A DNA stretch of 6,774 nucleotides from Bacteroidetes bacterium QH_1_64_81 (lineage in GTDB: Bacteria; Bacteroidota; Rhodothermia; Rhodothermales; Salinibacteraceae), in NCBI GenBank assembly GCA_003022655.1, contig PXSX01000258.1, positions 1-6,774 on the forward strand, in the 5' to 3' direction. A program made the position numbers and the translations under genes. Below, piece by piece: positions 1 through 6,631 of this stretch (the stretch's first letter is position 1; every line of letters starts with the position of its first letter). The notes under the pieces are model-generated. The model worked only from the letters and a program-made list of their open reading frames with translations, did no database searches and had not been told where the DNA came from.

Positions 1-795
1 GCCGACGAAGAGGCCGTGGGTAGCCACGGCGTACACCGTCTCCGCCCCGCCCGCGGCACACGACGCGACCGCCTGGCTTAACGTCCCGCCCGTACTGATC
101 AGATCATCGACGACAATGGCGATGCGCCCGTCCACGGAGCCGACGAGCGCGCCGCCGGTCACCCCCTCGTCTTTCCGCATCTTCTCGACGAACGCCGTCG
201 GCACCTCCCGGTCCAGGACGGCGCCCAGTCCCTCTGCAAACTTTCCGGCCCGCTTCACGCCCCCCTCGTCCGGGGACACCACGACCACCTCCGCGTCGCC
301 GACTACGTCGTTGAGCTGGCGGACGAACAGGGGATGAGCCTCCAGGTGCTCAGTGCGTGCGCGGAACGCGTTTTGGAGCACGGCGAGGTTGTGGACGTCC
401 ATGGTGAGGACGCGGTCGACCCCCACGGCCTCGAACAGCCCAGCCACGTAGCGCGTCGTCACGGGTCCCCGCGGCCGGGTTTTGCGGTCCTTTCGCTGGT
501 AGCAGAGGTAGGGCACGACCGCGGTCACGCGCTCGGCCGAGGCGTCGTGCAGGGCCCCGAGCATGAAAAGCAGACGACAGAGCTTGTCGTTGACGCTCCA
601 CGTGTCGTCCGCGTAGAGGGACTGGACGACGAAGGCGTCGCGTCCCCGCACGTTTACCTCCGGGCGCACCTCGTGCTCTCCGTCTGTGAAGGTCTGCTCG
701 TGGTGATCGTCGAGCTCGGTGTCGAGCGCCGCGGCGACGGCCGCCCCAAAGTCCCGGCTCTCGGAGAGGGCGAACAGACGGAGGTCGGGGGACAT
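1..795 (-). CDS. prs: Ribose-phosphate pyrophosphokinase (PRPP synthetase), divergent type, 3' end cut by window edge
   Basis: Makes phosphoribosyl pyrophosphate from ribose 5-phosphate and ATP in the cytoplasm, feeding nucleotide, histidine and tryptophan synthesis. The first 265 codons are present; the family is usually about 310-320 residues, so roughly 50 are missing beyond the edge. Visible motifs in order: FTDGE at 36-40; the ATP-loop region PYLCYQRKDRK at 95-105; MDVHN at 132-136 with the expected histidine at 135; SPDEGGVKRA at 174-183; and the PRPP-binding loop VVDDLISTGGT at 228-238. The stretch after the ATP loop (KTRPRGPVTTRYVAGLFEAVG) and EKMR at 204-207, where housekeeping enzymes have DKRR, suggest a divergent subfamily that may be a second copy rather than the main prs. 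The start is the ATG at 793-795; no Shine-Dalgarno is seen. It lies 239 bases downstream of ruvA, behind a repeat array. Family assignment is firm, subfamily is inferred. Confidence 0.9.
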   Translation of the reverse strand, partial: MSPDLRLFALSESRDFGAAVAAALDTELDDHHEQTFTDGEHEVRPEVNVRGRDAFVVQSLYADDTWSVNDKLCRLLFMLGALHDASAERVTAVVPYLCYQRKDRKTRPRGPVTTRYVAGLFEAVGVDRVLTMDVHNLAVLQNAFRARTEHLEAHPLFVRQLNDVVGDAEVVVVSPDEGGVKRAGKFAEGLGAVLDREVPTAFVEKMRKDEGVTGGALVGSVDGRIAIVVDDLISTGGTLSQAVASCAAGGAETVYAVATHGLFVG

Positions 796-866
796 GGAGG
801 CTGCTGTGTGGATCGGGAATTCGGGGAGCGGCAGAAGACGCGCCGGCGCCCAGGTGCGACTCGGAG

Positions 867-977
867 TGCGTGACGCGTGAAACGTGATCCGTGAGGACGC
901 CGATCAACTGATGATCACGCATCACTCTTCACGCGTCACTCTTCACGCATCACGTTTCACGTATCACGCTTCGCTTC
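867..977. repeat. Inverted array of 7-base repeats between ruvA and the PRPP synthetase gene
   Basis: On the plus strand, four tandem heptamers of form NNCGTGA run from 867 to 894. After a 20-base spacer, eight heptamers of form TCACNNN run from 915 to 970, with a ninth degraded copy to 977. The two blocks are reverse complements in type. Bases 868-895 and 942-969 pair at 24 of 28 positions, with a perfect 13-base core (876-888 against 949-961). A smaller hairpin (902-906 with 912-916) sits between them. Transcription from ruvA toward the PRPP synthetase gene would give a long imperfect hairpin with several registers. There is no T-run after it, so it is not a typical terminator. It could be a transcript-stability element, a protein-binding array or a slippage-grown repeat. 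The structure is directly visible; the role is unknown. Confidence 0.85.
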
Positions 978-1034
978 CAGTAGAAGGGAAAAGCTGAGTT
1001 ACAGAGACAGGCTCCACAGCGTCGGGAGAAGATT

Positions 1035-1643
1035 CTAGTCTTGCCCCTCCTTCAGGGCCCGCTGCACGAGCTCGTCGGCCGATTGAATGCCAGCATTTTC
1101 GCGCAGGACCTGACGGATGGCGCGCTCGGCGTCGGCTTTGTTCAGGCCCAGTTCCGTGAGGGCCTCCAGGGCATCGGCTCGGGCCTCGGCCCGGGCGTCC
1201 GATCCGCCGCTGAGCGGCGATGTGTCTTCGAGGACATCCAGGTCCGCGAGGGGATCGCGAAGCTCCACAATGAGGCGGTCGGCCGTCTTCTTGCCCACCC
1301 CTGAGATCTGCGTGAGACGGCTCTTGTCCTCCTCCATCACGTGGTCGCGCAGCTCGGTGGGGCTCATCGACGAGAGGGCCGACAGCGCCAGCTTGGGACC
1401 CACGCGCGACACGCCGGTCATGGTTTCAAAGATCCTCCGCTCCGCCTTGGTAGCGAAGCCGTACAGTGACTCGTCGTCCTCGCGGAGGTAATGATACGTA
1501 TGCAGGGTGACCTCCTCGTCGGTGTCCGGAAGGCGCTCGTAGGTAGAGGTGGGTACGTGGACCCGGTAGCCAATGCCGTTCACGTCCACGAGGGCCGACT
1601 CCGGGTCCTTGTCGACGAGCGTGCCAGAGACGTAGTCGATCAT
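1035..1643 (-). CDS. ruvA: Holliday junction branch migration protein RuvA
   Basis: DNA-binding subunit of the RuvAB branch-migration motor, which holds four-way Holliday junctions as a tetramer and loads RuvB and RuvC during recombination and fork repair. The product is 202 residues, near the 203 of E. coli RuvA. The N-terminal OB-fold domain spans about 1-63 and ends in REDDESLYGF; E55 and D56 match the acidic pin that keeps the junction centre open. Two helix-hairpin-helix motifs follow, VSRVGPKLALS at 78-88 and ISGVGKKTADRL at 113-124. An acidic, alanine-rich linker (about 135-155) leads to the C-terminal RuvB-binding three-helix domain (about 156-202), which has the expected EALTELGLNKADAERAI region. 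ruvB is not in the window. The start ATG is three bases beyond a GC-rich hairpin, without a Shine-Dalgarno. The gene lies 68 bases after the DksA-like gene and may share its transcript. Confidence 0.97.
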   Translation of the reverse strand: MIDYVSGTLVDKDPESALVDVNGIGYRVHVPTSTYERLPDTDEEVTLHTYHYLREDDESLYGFATKAERRIFETMTGVSRVGPKLALSALSSMSPTELRDHVMEEDKSRLTQISGVGKKTADRLIVELRDPLADLDVLEDTSPLSGGSDARAEARADALEALTELGLNKADAERAIRQVLRENAGIQSADELVQRALKEGQD

Positions 1644-1646
1644 TGT

Positions 1647-1698
1647 GGCGTGGGGGGTGTGGTGCGGGGACGTGGGGGAGGCAGCCCCCCCACACGCC
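1647..1698 (-). promoter_or_regulatory. Mutually exclusive GC-rich hairpins in the ruvA leader
   Basis: The 68 bases between the DksA-like stop and the ruvA start are rich in G and C runs. Two alternative stems share one arm. The long one pairs 1647-1652 with 1693-1698 and 1653-1657 with 1687-1691, giving 11 base pairs with one bulged base (1692). The short one pairs 1672-1678 with 1687-1693, giving seven base pairs around an eight-base loop. In the transcript the long stem ends three bases before the ruvA ATG at 1643, so it could limit ribosome access, and the short stem could relieve it. No T-run follows, so a Rho-independent terminator is unlikely. The pairings are visible in the sequence; regulation of ruvA translation is inference. 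Confidence 0.4.
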
Positions 1699-1711
1699 TA
1701 TGCGCCCGGAC

Positions 1712-2179
1712 TTACGACGACTTCTCTGCACGCTTCGCGTCGATCGAGATTTCGGTGTGGGGCACCGCTTCGAGCCGTTCCTTGGCGATCGGCTCGCCCG
1801 TCACGCGACAGATGCCGTAGGTCTTGTTGTCGATGCGCTCCAGGGCCCGATCGAGGTAGCCGATGTATTTCTGCTGGCGGGCAATCATGAGGTGGAGCTT
1901 TTCCCGCTCCATCGCGTCGGTGCCGGCGTCCGCCATGTGGATGCCGTACGCCGTGTTGTCGTCGGACTGCTCATTGGCCTGATCGACCTGCTTCCGCATC
2001 TGTTCGATCTCTTCCTTGGCCTCCCGGCGGCGCTGGAGAATCAGCTCGCGGAAGTGCTCCAGCTCCTCATCAGAGAACGGCGTCTTGCGCTCGGGCTTTC
2101 CATCCTCTCCCTCTCCCGACTGTGCGTGGAGGGGAGCGTCTGAAGTCTCGGTGTCGGAATTGGACGTGTCGTTCGCCAT
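1712..2179 (-). CDS. TraR/DksA-family transcription regulator without the zinc-binding cysteines
   Basis: DksA-family proteins enter the RNA polymerase secondary channel and, with ppGpp, alter transcription initiation. This product has 155 residues. A low-complexity acidic head spans about 1-35, then two long helices forming a coiled coil (about 36-118), then a degenerate zinc-finger region from about 119. Aligned without gaps to remembered E. coli DksA, the four zinc-ligand positions are C124, T127, S145 and A148, so only one cysteine remains; the surrounding frame (YGICRVTGEPIAKERLEAVPH) is intact. At the coiled-coil tip, D84 aligns with the key aspartate D74 of DksA, but the following alanine position (A76) is glycine. 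Zinc-less relatives of this kind are common in Bacteroidota. It lies 67 bases after ileS and 68 before ruvA, probably in one operon. Family is firm; a stringent-response role is inferred. Confidence 0.9.
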   Translation of the reverse strand: MANDTSNSDTETSDAPLHAQSGEGEDGKPERKTPFSDEELEHFRELILQRRREAKEEIEQMRKQVDQANEQSDDNTAYGIHMADAGTDAMEREKLHLMIARQQKYIGYLDRALERIDNKTYGICRVTGEPIAKERLEAVPHTEISIDAKRAEKSS

Positions 2180-2246
2180 GTCTCTCAGATCGGGACTCTG
2201 AACGTGAATGCGCGAGTGGTGCCCCGGACAACGCTAGACGGGCCCC

Positions 2247-5200
2247 TCAGGCGCCCAGTGCCTCGCCGGCCTTGGTCCGCCGGACGCCAATCGTGAGCTG
2301 CTCGTCGTCGATTTCGAAGGTCTCGACTGCCTCCCCGGTCGGCGCATCGGACGGCTGCAACTCCAATGCCAGGGTCTCGTTCCGGATCCAGTCGCGGTAC
2401 TCCGCGACGGCATCGGCAATCTGGGACGACCCCTCGTAGGCGATGTCGATGCGGTCGGTGACCTCGAAGCCGGCGTCCTTGCGCAGGTTCTGGATGCGTT
2501 TCACGGCCTCGCGGGCCAGTCCTTCGGCGCGCAGCTCCGGGGTAATCTCCGTGTCGAGCGCCACGGTGACGTCGCCCTCCTGCTCCACGAGCCACCCCTC
2601 GATGCCCTCGCTCTGAATGATGAGGTCGTCGGGGCCGAGGGTCACCTCTTCGCCGTCGACCGAGAGGGTGAGTGTGCCGGTCTCCACGTACTCATTGATC
2701 GTCTCGTCGTCGAGCTGACGCACCTTCTGGTTGACATCCTTCACCAGGTCGCCCAGCCGCGGGCCGAGGCGGCTAAAGTCCGGCTTCGCCGAGCGGCTCA
2801 CCACCTCGCTGGTGTGCTCCACGTACTCAATCTCTTTGACGTTCACCTCGTCGAGGATCACGTCCTTCACCTGCTCGACCGCGTCTTCCGGCACGCCGGT
2901 GCCGGTCACCACGAGGACGCGCGGCAGCGGCTGGCGGACGTTAATCTCGGCCTGGTTGCGGAGTGAGAGGGTGGTGGAGGCGATAGATCGGGCCAGTCCC
3001 ATGCGGCGCTCCAGGGCCTCGTCGCGCTCGGCTTCGCGGGCCTCGGGAAAGGACGCGAGGTGCACGGAGTCGGCCTCGCCGCCGGTGACCTCGGTGAGGG
3101 TGCGGTAGAGCCACTCGCCGAAGAACGGCGCAATCGGACTCATGAGCTTGGCCGTGGCCTCGAGGCACTCGTAAATCGTCTGGTAGGCCGCTTCCTTCTT
3201 TTCGGCAGACACCGTGCCCCCCTGTCCCGCCTGCCCGTTCTGCTCCTCCTTCTTTGAGGCCCAGAATCGGGAGCGAGAGCGGCGAAGGTGCCAGTTCGAG
3301 AGCTCCTCTACGAAGTCCTCGACGGCCCGCGCCGCGGTGGTCGGGTCGTACTCGTCGAGTGCTTCTTGCACGGTCTGCGTCGTGGTGTGCAGGCGGCTGA
3401 TGATCCACTGGTCGAGCTCCGGTCGCTCCTCGACCGGCATCCGGTCGCGCTGATACCGAAAGCCGTCGATGTTGGCGTAGGTCGAGAAGAAGCTATAGAC
3501 GTTCTCCAGGGTCCCGAAGAAGGTGCGGCGCAGGTCGCGCAGCCCTCGCTCGCTGAAGCGAAGGTTCTCCCAGGGCGGGGCGTTGCTCATCATGAACCAG
3601 CGCACCACGTCGGCCCCGTAGTCGTCGATCACCTCGAACGGCTCCACGGTGTTGCCCTCCGACTTCGACATCTTGTTGCCGTCCTCGTCGAGCACGAGAC
3701 CGTTCACGACGACGTTCTCGTAGGCCACGTTGTCGAAGACGAGCGTGGCGATGGCGTGCAGCGAGTAGAACCAGCCGCGCGTCTGGTCGACGCCCTCGGC
3801 GATGAAGTCCGCCGGGAAGTTGGCCTCAAAGTCGTCCTCGTTCTCGAAGGGGTAGTGCCACTGGGCGTACGGCATGGCCCCAGAGTCGAACCACACGTCG
3901 ATGAGGTCGGGCACGCGGCGCATGGTGCCGCCGTCCGGGCCCTTCCACGTCAGCTCGTCGACGAACGGGCGGTGCAGGTCGATCTCCTCGTCGTCCTCCG
4001 GCAACTGGTCGCCACACTTCTCGCGCAGCTCCTCGACGGAGCCGATGACCTCATAGTAGTCGGAGTCCTCCTTGTCGCTCTCCCATACCGGGAGCGGCGT
4101 GCCCCAGTAGCGGCGGCGGCTGAGGGCCCAGTCGACGTTGTTCTCCAGCCACTCGCCGAAGCGCCCCTCCCCGATGGCGTCGGGCTGCCAGTTGATCGTG
4201 TCGTTGAGCGCCACCATCCGGTCCTTCAGCGCGGTCGTCTCGATGAACCAGCTCTCGACCGGGTAGCTCATCAGGGGCGTGCCCTTGCGCCAGTCGTGCG
4301 GGTAGTTGTGGAGGTAGGTCTCGTGCTTGTAGAGGCGGCCCCGGCGCTTGAGGTCGTCGGTGATCGCCGTGTCCGCGTCCTTGAACCACATCCCCTCCAC
4401 GAGCGATGCCTCCTCGGTGAACGCGCCATCCTTGTCGATGGGGTTGAAGAGGGGCAGGTCCTCCTCCTGGGCGACGGCGTAGTCCTCTTCGCCGAAAGCG
4501 GGCGCCATGTGAACGACGCCGGTGCCCTCCTCGGTGGATACCACGTCGGCCCCGAGGACGTACCACGCGTCTTCGCCCGGTGTGGCACGGTCGGTGAAGT
4601 AGTCGAAGAGTAAGAGTGGCTCGTACTCGGTTCCGATCAACTCTTCCCCCGAGAACGTCTCCTCGACCGTGTAGTCCTCATCGATCACCTCGTCGAGCAG
4701 GGCCTCCGCAAGGATCAGCTTCTCTGATCCCTGATGGGGGTCCTCGTGGTGGATCTTGACGTAGGTGAGGTCCGGCCCCACGGCGAGCGCCGTGTTGGAG
4801 ATGAGTGTCCACGGCGTCGTGGTCCAGGCGAGGAAGCAGGTGTTCTCCTCGCCCGCCACCGGAAAGCGGACGTAGACGCTGGGGTCCTGCGTCTCCTCGT
4901 AGCCGAGGCTCACTTCATGCGACGACAGCACGGTGTGCGAGCCGGGGCTGTACCACTGAATCTTGTGTCCCTTGTAGAGCAGGTCCTTCTCCTCGATCTG
5001 CTTGAGGAGCCACCAGACCGACTCGATATAGTCGGTCTCGAAGGTGACGTAGGGGTCGTCGAGGTCCACCCAGTAGCCCATCCGCTGCGTGAGCGTGTCC
5101 CAGAGGTCCTTGTACTCCAGGACGCTCTCGCGGCAGGCGGCGTTGTACTTCTCGATGCCGTACTCCTCCACCTGCGCCCGCGTCTCCAGCCCCAGCTCCT

Positions 5201-5495
5201 CCTCAACTTCAATCTCGACGGGCAGGCCGTGGGTGTCCCAGCCGGCCTTCCGGTCCACCTGGTAGCCCTGCATCGTCTTGTAGCGGCAGAAGATGTCCTT
5301 GATGGCCCGGGCGAGGACGTGGTGGATGCCGGGGGTGCCGTTGGCCGTGGGCGGGCCCTCGTAGAACGTGAACGTGGGCTGGCCTTCGCGCTCCTCGATG
5401 CTGCGGGCGAAGATGTCGTGGTCGTTCCACCAGTCGAGAACGTCCTCTTCGAGATCGGGGAGCGAAAGTTGGTCGGGCGTATCGAACTGCGCCAT
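2247..5495 (-). CDS. ileS: Isoleucyl-tRNA synthetase
   Basis: Cytoplasmic class I aminoacyl-tRNA synthetase that activates isoleucine and charges tRNA-Ile. The product has 1082 residues, in the 1000-1100 range of the longer IleS type. The Rossmann core begins with PPTANGTPGIHHV (48-60), where the usual HIGH motif reads GIHH (56-59). The CP1 editing domain shows the threonine-rich AWTTTPWT (223-230) and GTGVVHMAPAFGEEDY (324-339), including D338 at the expected editing aspartate. The second signature is a perfect KMSKS (608-612). The anticodon-binding domain, with W735 in the NWHLRRSR segment, follows, carrying a Gly/Gln-rich insertion at about 751-762. No C-terminal cysteine zinc site is seen. 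Surface composition is very acidic, fitting a salt-in halophile. The start ATG at 5493-5495 has no Shine-Dalgarno. It probably heads an operon with the DksA-like gene and perhaps ruvA. Confidence 0.98.
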   Translation of the reverse strand: MAQFDTPDQLSLPDLEEDVLDWWNDHDIFARSIEEREGQPTFTFYEGPPTANGTPGIHHVLARAIKDIFCRYKTMQGYQVDRKAGWDTHGLPVEIEVEEELGLETRAQVEEYGIEKYNAACRESVLEYKDLWDTLTQRMGYWVDLDDPYVTFETDYIESVWWLLKQIEEKDLLYKGHKIQWYSPGSHTVLSSHEVSLGYEETQDPSVYVRFPVAGEENTCFLAWTTTPWTLISNTALAVGPDLTYVKIHHEDPHQGSEKLILAEALLDEVIDEDYTVEETFSGEELIGTEYEPLLLFDYFTDRATPGEDAWYVLGADVVSTEEGTGVVHMAPAFGEEDYAVAQEEDLPLFNPIDKDGAFTEEASLVEGMWFKDADTAITDDLKRRGRLYKHETYLHNYPHDWRKGTPLMSYPVESWFIETTALKDRMVALNDTINWQPDAIGEGRFGEWLENNVDWALSRRRYWGTPLPVWESDKEDSDYYEVIGSVEELREKCGDQLPEDDEEIDLHRPFVDELTWKGPDGGTMRRVPDLIDVWFDSGAMPYAQWHYPFENEDDFEANFPADFIAEGVDQTRGWFYSLHAIATLVFDNVAYENVVVNGLVLDEDGNKMSKSEGNTVEPFEVIDDYGADVVRWFMMSNAPPWENLRFSERGLRDLRRTFFGTLENVYSFFSTYANIDGFRYQRDRMPVEERPELDQWIISRLHTTTQTVQEALDEYDPTTAARAVEDFVEELSNWHLRRSRSRFWASKKEEQNGQAGQGGTVSAEKKEAAYQTIYECLEATAKLMSPIAPFFGEWLYRTLTEVTGGEADSVHLASFPEAREAERDEALERRMGLARSIASTTLSLRNQAEINVRQPLPRVLVVTGTGVPEDAVEQVKDVILDEVNVKEIEYVEHTSEVVSRSAKPDFSRLGPRLGDLVKDVNQKVRQLDDETINEYVETGTLTLSVDGEEVTLGPDDLIIQSEGIEGWLVEQEGDVTVALDTEITPELRAEGLAREAVKRIQNLRKDAGFEVTDRIDIAYEGSSQIADAVAEYRDWIRNETLALELQPSDAPTGEAVETFEIDDEQLTIGVRRTKAGEALGA

Positions 5496-5803
5496 GGGGG
5501 TCGTCAGAGATGCGGAAGTGAAACGTGAACAGCAGAACTCAACGACGCGGCGCAGGCGGATGTTCTTGCCGACGACTCCATGGCCCCCCCCGTCCGCGCG
5601 ACCTGTCGATGGTGGTGCCGGTGGCTCTGTTTGCGGCAGTGTGACTCTGGCAGCGGCGCCCGTAGGCGACCGTGGTGGCGGGGCCGTCGGACGACTAGGT
5701 GTAACTGCTGCTGTGGGGACCCATCGGGATCGGCTGTTTTATCGCCAGCGCCGCCCTCCTGCAGTCGTTGCGCCCCAACTCCCGGAATCGGTGACACGGA
5801 GCG
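5496..5803. other. Non-coding stretch upstream of ileS with hydrophobic coding remnants
   Basis: This 308-base gap must hold the ileS promoter unless ileS is read through from upstream, but I find no convincing promoter match. No tRNA or clear terminator is seen. On the plus strand a single frame encodes hydrophobic fragments separated by stops: MVVPVALFAAV from 5609 with a stop at 5642-5644, ATVVAGPSDD before a stop at 5696-5698, and LLLWGPIGIGCFIASAALLQ from 5705 within an open stretch ending at 5794. Codon third positions there are mostly G or C, as in real genes of this window. An eight-base C run lies at 5583-5590. It may be a decayed small membrane-protein gene; no intact gene is supported. 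Confidence 0.4.
5518..5528 (-). repeat. Copy of the heptamer-array core in the ileS leader
   Basis: The 11 bases here (TCACGTTTCAC on the transcribed strand) match the core of the array between ruvA and the PRPP synthetase gene, where the motif occurs at 877-887 on the minus strand and at 950-960 on the plus strand. It is 23 bases upstream of the ileS start codon and in the same orientation relative to the gene as the 877-887 copy is to the PRPP synthetase gene. A weaker relative (TTCACGTTCA) occurs just upstream of the DksA-like gene, around 2201-2210. It could be a shared leader or operator motif or a seed copy of a spreading repeat; the sequence alone does not decide. Confidence 0.45.
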
Positions 5804-6432
5804 CTACGGGCCAAATGAAAAGCTCACGCCGATCCGAACCGACGCTCCGCCGATCGAGAAACGATCGCTTTCGGTCGTCCGCCGCCTCTCTTCTTCACGT
5901 CCGGGCGGGCGTCGCACGGTGCGCGTCATTTCCCCGCGCTCGTGGACGTAATCCACTCGAACAGGGTACTCTGCCGACAGGCTCACGTGCGGATGAACGA
6001 ACCACTCCACGCCAATTGCCCCTCCGATTCCGAGCCCGTATTCCGTGGTCTCTGAGTTCGTTTTTTCGATCCTGGATTCATCCTCAGAGCGCTCGGTCTC
6101 TTCCTCTGTGGACCTGGAATAACTGACCCGTGGCCCAACGCCTGCAAACAGGAAAAACCGCTCGGCGGTCTTGAAATACCACACGTACTCCCCAGAAACC
6201 GCGTAGCGTTGAGAGTCCTGTTCCGCCCCGAAAAGAGGGATCCCTGGAACCCAGAAAGCGCTCCCTCTAGGCCCGTTGCTTCGTACTGCAGTCCCCATCC
6301 GCCCTTCTGAAACGCAGGTGGATGGTCGCGGGCCGTGGTGTCACTCTCGGACTGAGCCTGGGTCAGCTGGGCCGGGTGGAGACATGCGAGGAGGCACACG
6401 ACGGACAGCAGGCGCAAAAGCGGGGAGGACAT
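5804..6432 (-). pseudogene. Outer-membrane beta-barrel protein, frameshifted and probably internally deleted
   Basis: Two overlapping frames together make one recognisable protein. The first, from the ATG at 6430-6432, gives a signal peptide (MSSPLLRLLSVVCLLACLHP, likely cleaved near residue 26) and a mature start with a beta-strand pattern (GGWGLQYEATG, LSGFQGSLFSG). It then degenerates to about 5983. The second, shifted by -1, becomes convincing near 6210 with SGEYVWYF, FFLFAGVGPRVSYS, YGLGIGGAIGVEWF and a C-terminal strand (SVRIGVSFSFGP) that resembles the terminal targeting strand of outer-membrane proteins. Charged stretches between strands look like surface loops. The switch lies roughly at 6205-6240. 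Few residues separate the first strands from the later ones, so a deletion of some tens of codons may have caused the shift. There is no obvious slippery site. An in-frame stop upstream supports this start. No close family can be named; a sequencing error is the alternative. Confidence 0.65.
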
Positions 6433-6631
6433 GGGAGCTGCGTGCTGATTCGAAAGAAACCGCCGTCTCTACCCCACGGACGGCGCGTGTCTCGCCATGA
6501 GATGCGGCGAGGCGCACCGCGTGGGTACCCCAAAGATTCGATAAGGACCGAAAAAACTGCTCCTCACAGCACGAAGAATACCGGATGTCCGGGAAGACCT
6601 CAAACGGATCTGCCTCGTCCTAGTAGTGGAC
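6433..6631. other. Leader region of the beta-barrel pseudogene
   Basis: Apart from the weak terminator, these 199 bases hold no supported gene. A six-base stem (6491-6496 with 6506-6511) lies in what would be the 5' leader. A TAnnTTTG-like element (AATCTTTG on the minus strand, overlapping the CAAAGATT at about 6531-6538) resembles the Bacteroidota -7 box with one mismatch, but a -33 element at correct spacing is not evident. Confidence 0.25.
6551..6571 (-). terminator. Weak possible Rho-independent terminator
   Basis: Read on the minus strand, a 4-base stem (6568-6571 with 6558-6561) and a six-base loop are followed by one base and six T's (6551-6556). The stem is short, so the call is weak. 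It would end a transcript coming from the right edge, downstream of the small membrane ORF, and separate it from the beta-barrel pseudogene. Confidence 0.25.

Noticed and set aside
334..873. Long plus-strand open frame across the PRPP synthetase gene
   Set aside because: It is antisense to a gene with all family motifs and has no recognisable domain; GC-rich genes commonly leave such open shadow frames.
915..977. CRISPR-like repeat array
   Set aside because: The units are only 7 bases with no unique spacers of 30 or so bases between them.
1672..1693. Rho-independent terminator between the DksA-like gene and ruvA
   Set aside because: The GC-rich stem is real but no T-run follows on the transcribed strand.
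3288..4613. 441-codon plus-strand open frame inside ileS
   Set aside because: It lies antisense to the IleS core, is composed largely of valine, leucine, arginine and histidine in a mirror of IleS codons, and shows no domain.
4734..5528. 264-codon plus-strand open frame over the start of ileS
   Set aside because: Antisense shadow of the conserved IleS N-terminus with no independent signal.
6205..6240. Programmed -1 frameshift joining the two beta-barrel frames
   Set aside because: No X_XXY_YYZ slippery heptamer in the upstream frame is seen here, and the product would lack the middle strands; mutation is simpler.
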